DNA of 11,492 nucleotides, from contig JABJKO010000319.1 of assembly GCA_018660305.1 (NCBI GenBank), positions 1 through 11,492 of the forward strand, given 5' to 3'. The DNA is from Rhodospirillaceae bacterium. GTDB lineage: Bacteria > Pseudomonadota > Alphaproteobacteria > MPNO01 > UBA2964. The position numbers and the translations under genes were made by a program. Of the stretch, positions 11,279 through 11,492 are shown in pieces. The notes beneath the pieces are model-generated. The model was not told the origin of the DNA. It worked only from the letters and a program-made list of their open reading frames with translations, and ran no database searches. Within the stretch, counting starts at the first letter, position 1. Each line of letters starts with the position of its first letter.

Positions 11279-11492
11279 ATGGGACATTGGATCGTAATCG
11301 GGAAAGCATCCGGATGGGATGACTTGGCCACATTCACCGCTGAAATGAAGGCGACGAATAAGTGGCGTCTGAACCCACGGACGACGGTGACCTCGGTCAT
11401 CGCGCTGGAAGACGGGCGCCTGCTGGCCGAATGCCACGCGGCCAACCAGTCCGATTTCGAACCCTGGCTTGAGGAAAAGGGCTGGGAGGTCG
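11279..11492 (+). CDS. Small protein of unknown function, cut by the right edge
   Basis: Seventy-one codons are visible without a stop, beginning MGHWIVIGKASGWDD. GAAGGAGA lies 4 nt before the ATG, one of the best ribosome sites in the window, so the gene is probably real. It is soluble, with no membrane segment. The pattern of a beta strand (HWIVIGK), a helix, then VTSVIALEDGRLLAECHA and a helix with EPWLEEKGWEV would suit a small ferredoxin-like or dimeric alpha-beta-barrel fold. That is a guess from predicted strands, and I do not recognise the family. It follows the hydratase gene by 70 bp on the same strand. Confidence 0.7.
   Translation, partial: MGHWIVIGKASGWDDLATFTAEMKATNKWRLNPRTTVTSVIALEDGRLLAECHAANQSDFEPWLEEKGWEV

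Overview
The window is a GC-rich bacterial segment. Clear Shine-Dalgarno motifs, mostly ATG starts and tight same-strand packing suggest an environmental proteobacterium, perhaps an alphaproteobacterium. The taxonomy is an inference from gene style only, since there is no rRNA, tRNA or marker gene to fix it. The content is an accessory catabolic cluster for CoA-thioester chemistry, bordered on the left by mobile-element debris.

Layout. 1-310: a perfect 6-bp tandem repeat abuts the first codons of an IS3-family orfA, which is broken off and joined to an inverted, frameshifted 3' remnant of an IS256-family transposase. 353-1403 (minus): a two-gene unit, a dienelactone-hydrolase-like enzyme followed by a small DUF6295-like protein. 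1404-1783: a 380-bp divergent control region with three 24-bp tandem units, an 11-bp inverted repeat around a -10-like hexamer, and a 14-bp palindrome. 1784-3004 (plus): an acyl-CoA dehydrogenase. 3022-3881 (minus, convergent with it): two translationally coupled small hot-dog (MaoC-like) proteins. From 4095 everything is on the plus strand: two class III CoA-transferases, a luciferase-like (LLM) oxidoreductase, an SMP-30/gluconolactonase-like hydrolase, an HMG-CoA-lyase-like DRE-TIM enzyme, a second pair of MaoC-like proteins, and a small protein cut by the right edge.

How the genes may work together (inference). The LLM enzyme could oxygenate or reduce a ketone-type substrate. The SMP-30-like and dienelactone-hydrolase-like enzymes could open a lactone. 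The CoA-transferases would load CoA. The acyl-CoA dehydrogenase and the hot-dog hydratase pairs would desaturate and hydrate, and the HMG-lyase-like enzyme would cleave the product. No 3-hydroxyacyl-CoA dehydrogenase, thiolase or biotin carboxylase is present. That fits a route in which a branched (tertiary) 3-hydroxyacyl-CoA already carrying a distal carboxylate is split by retro-aldol cleavage rather than thiolysis. I cannot match this gene set to a named pathway. Several enzymes lack or change textbook catalytic residues, and three intergenic regions carry perfect or near-perfect tandem repeats whose units are multiples of 6 bp.
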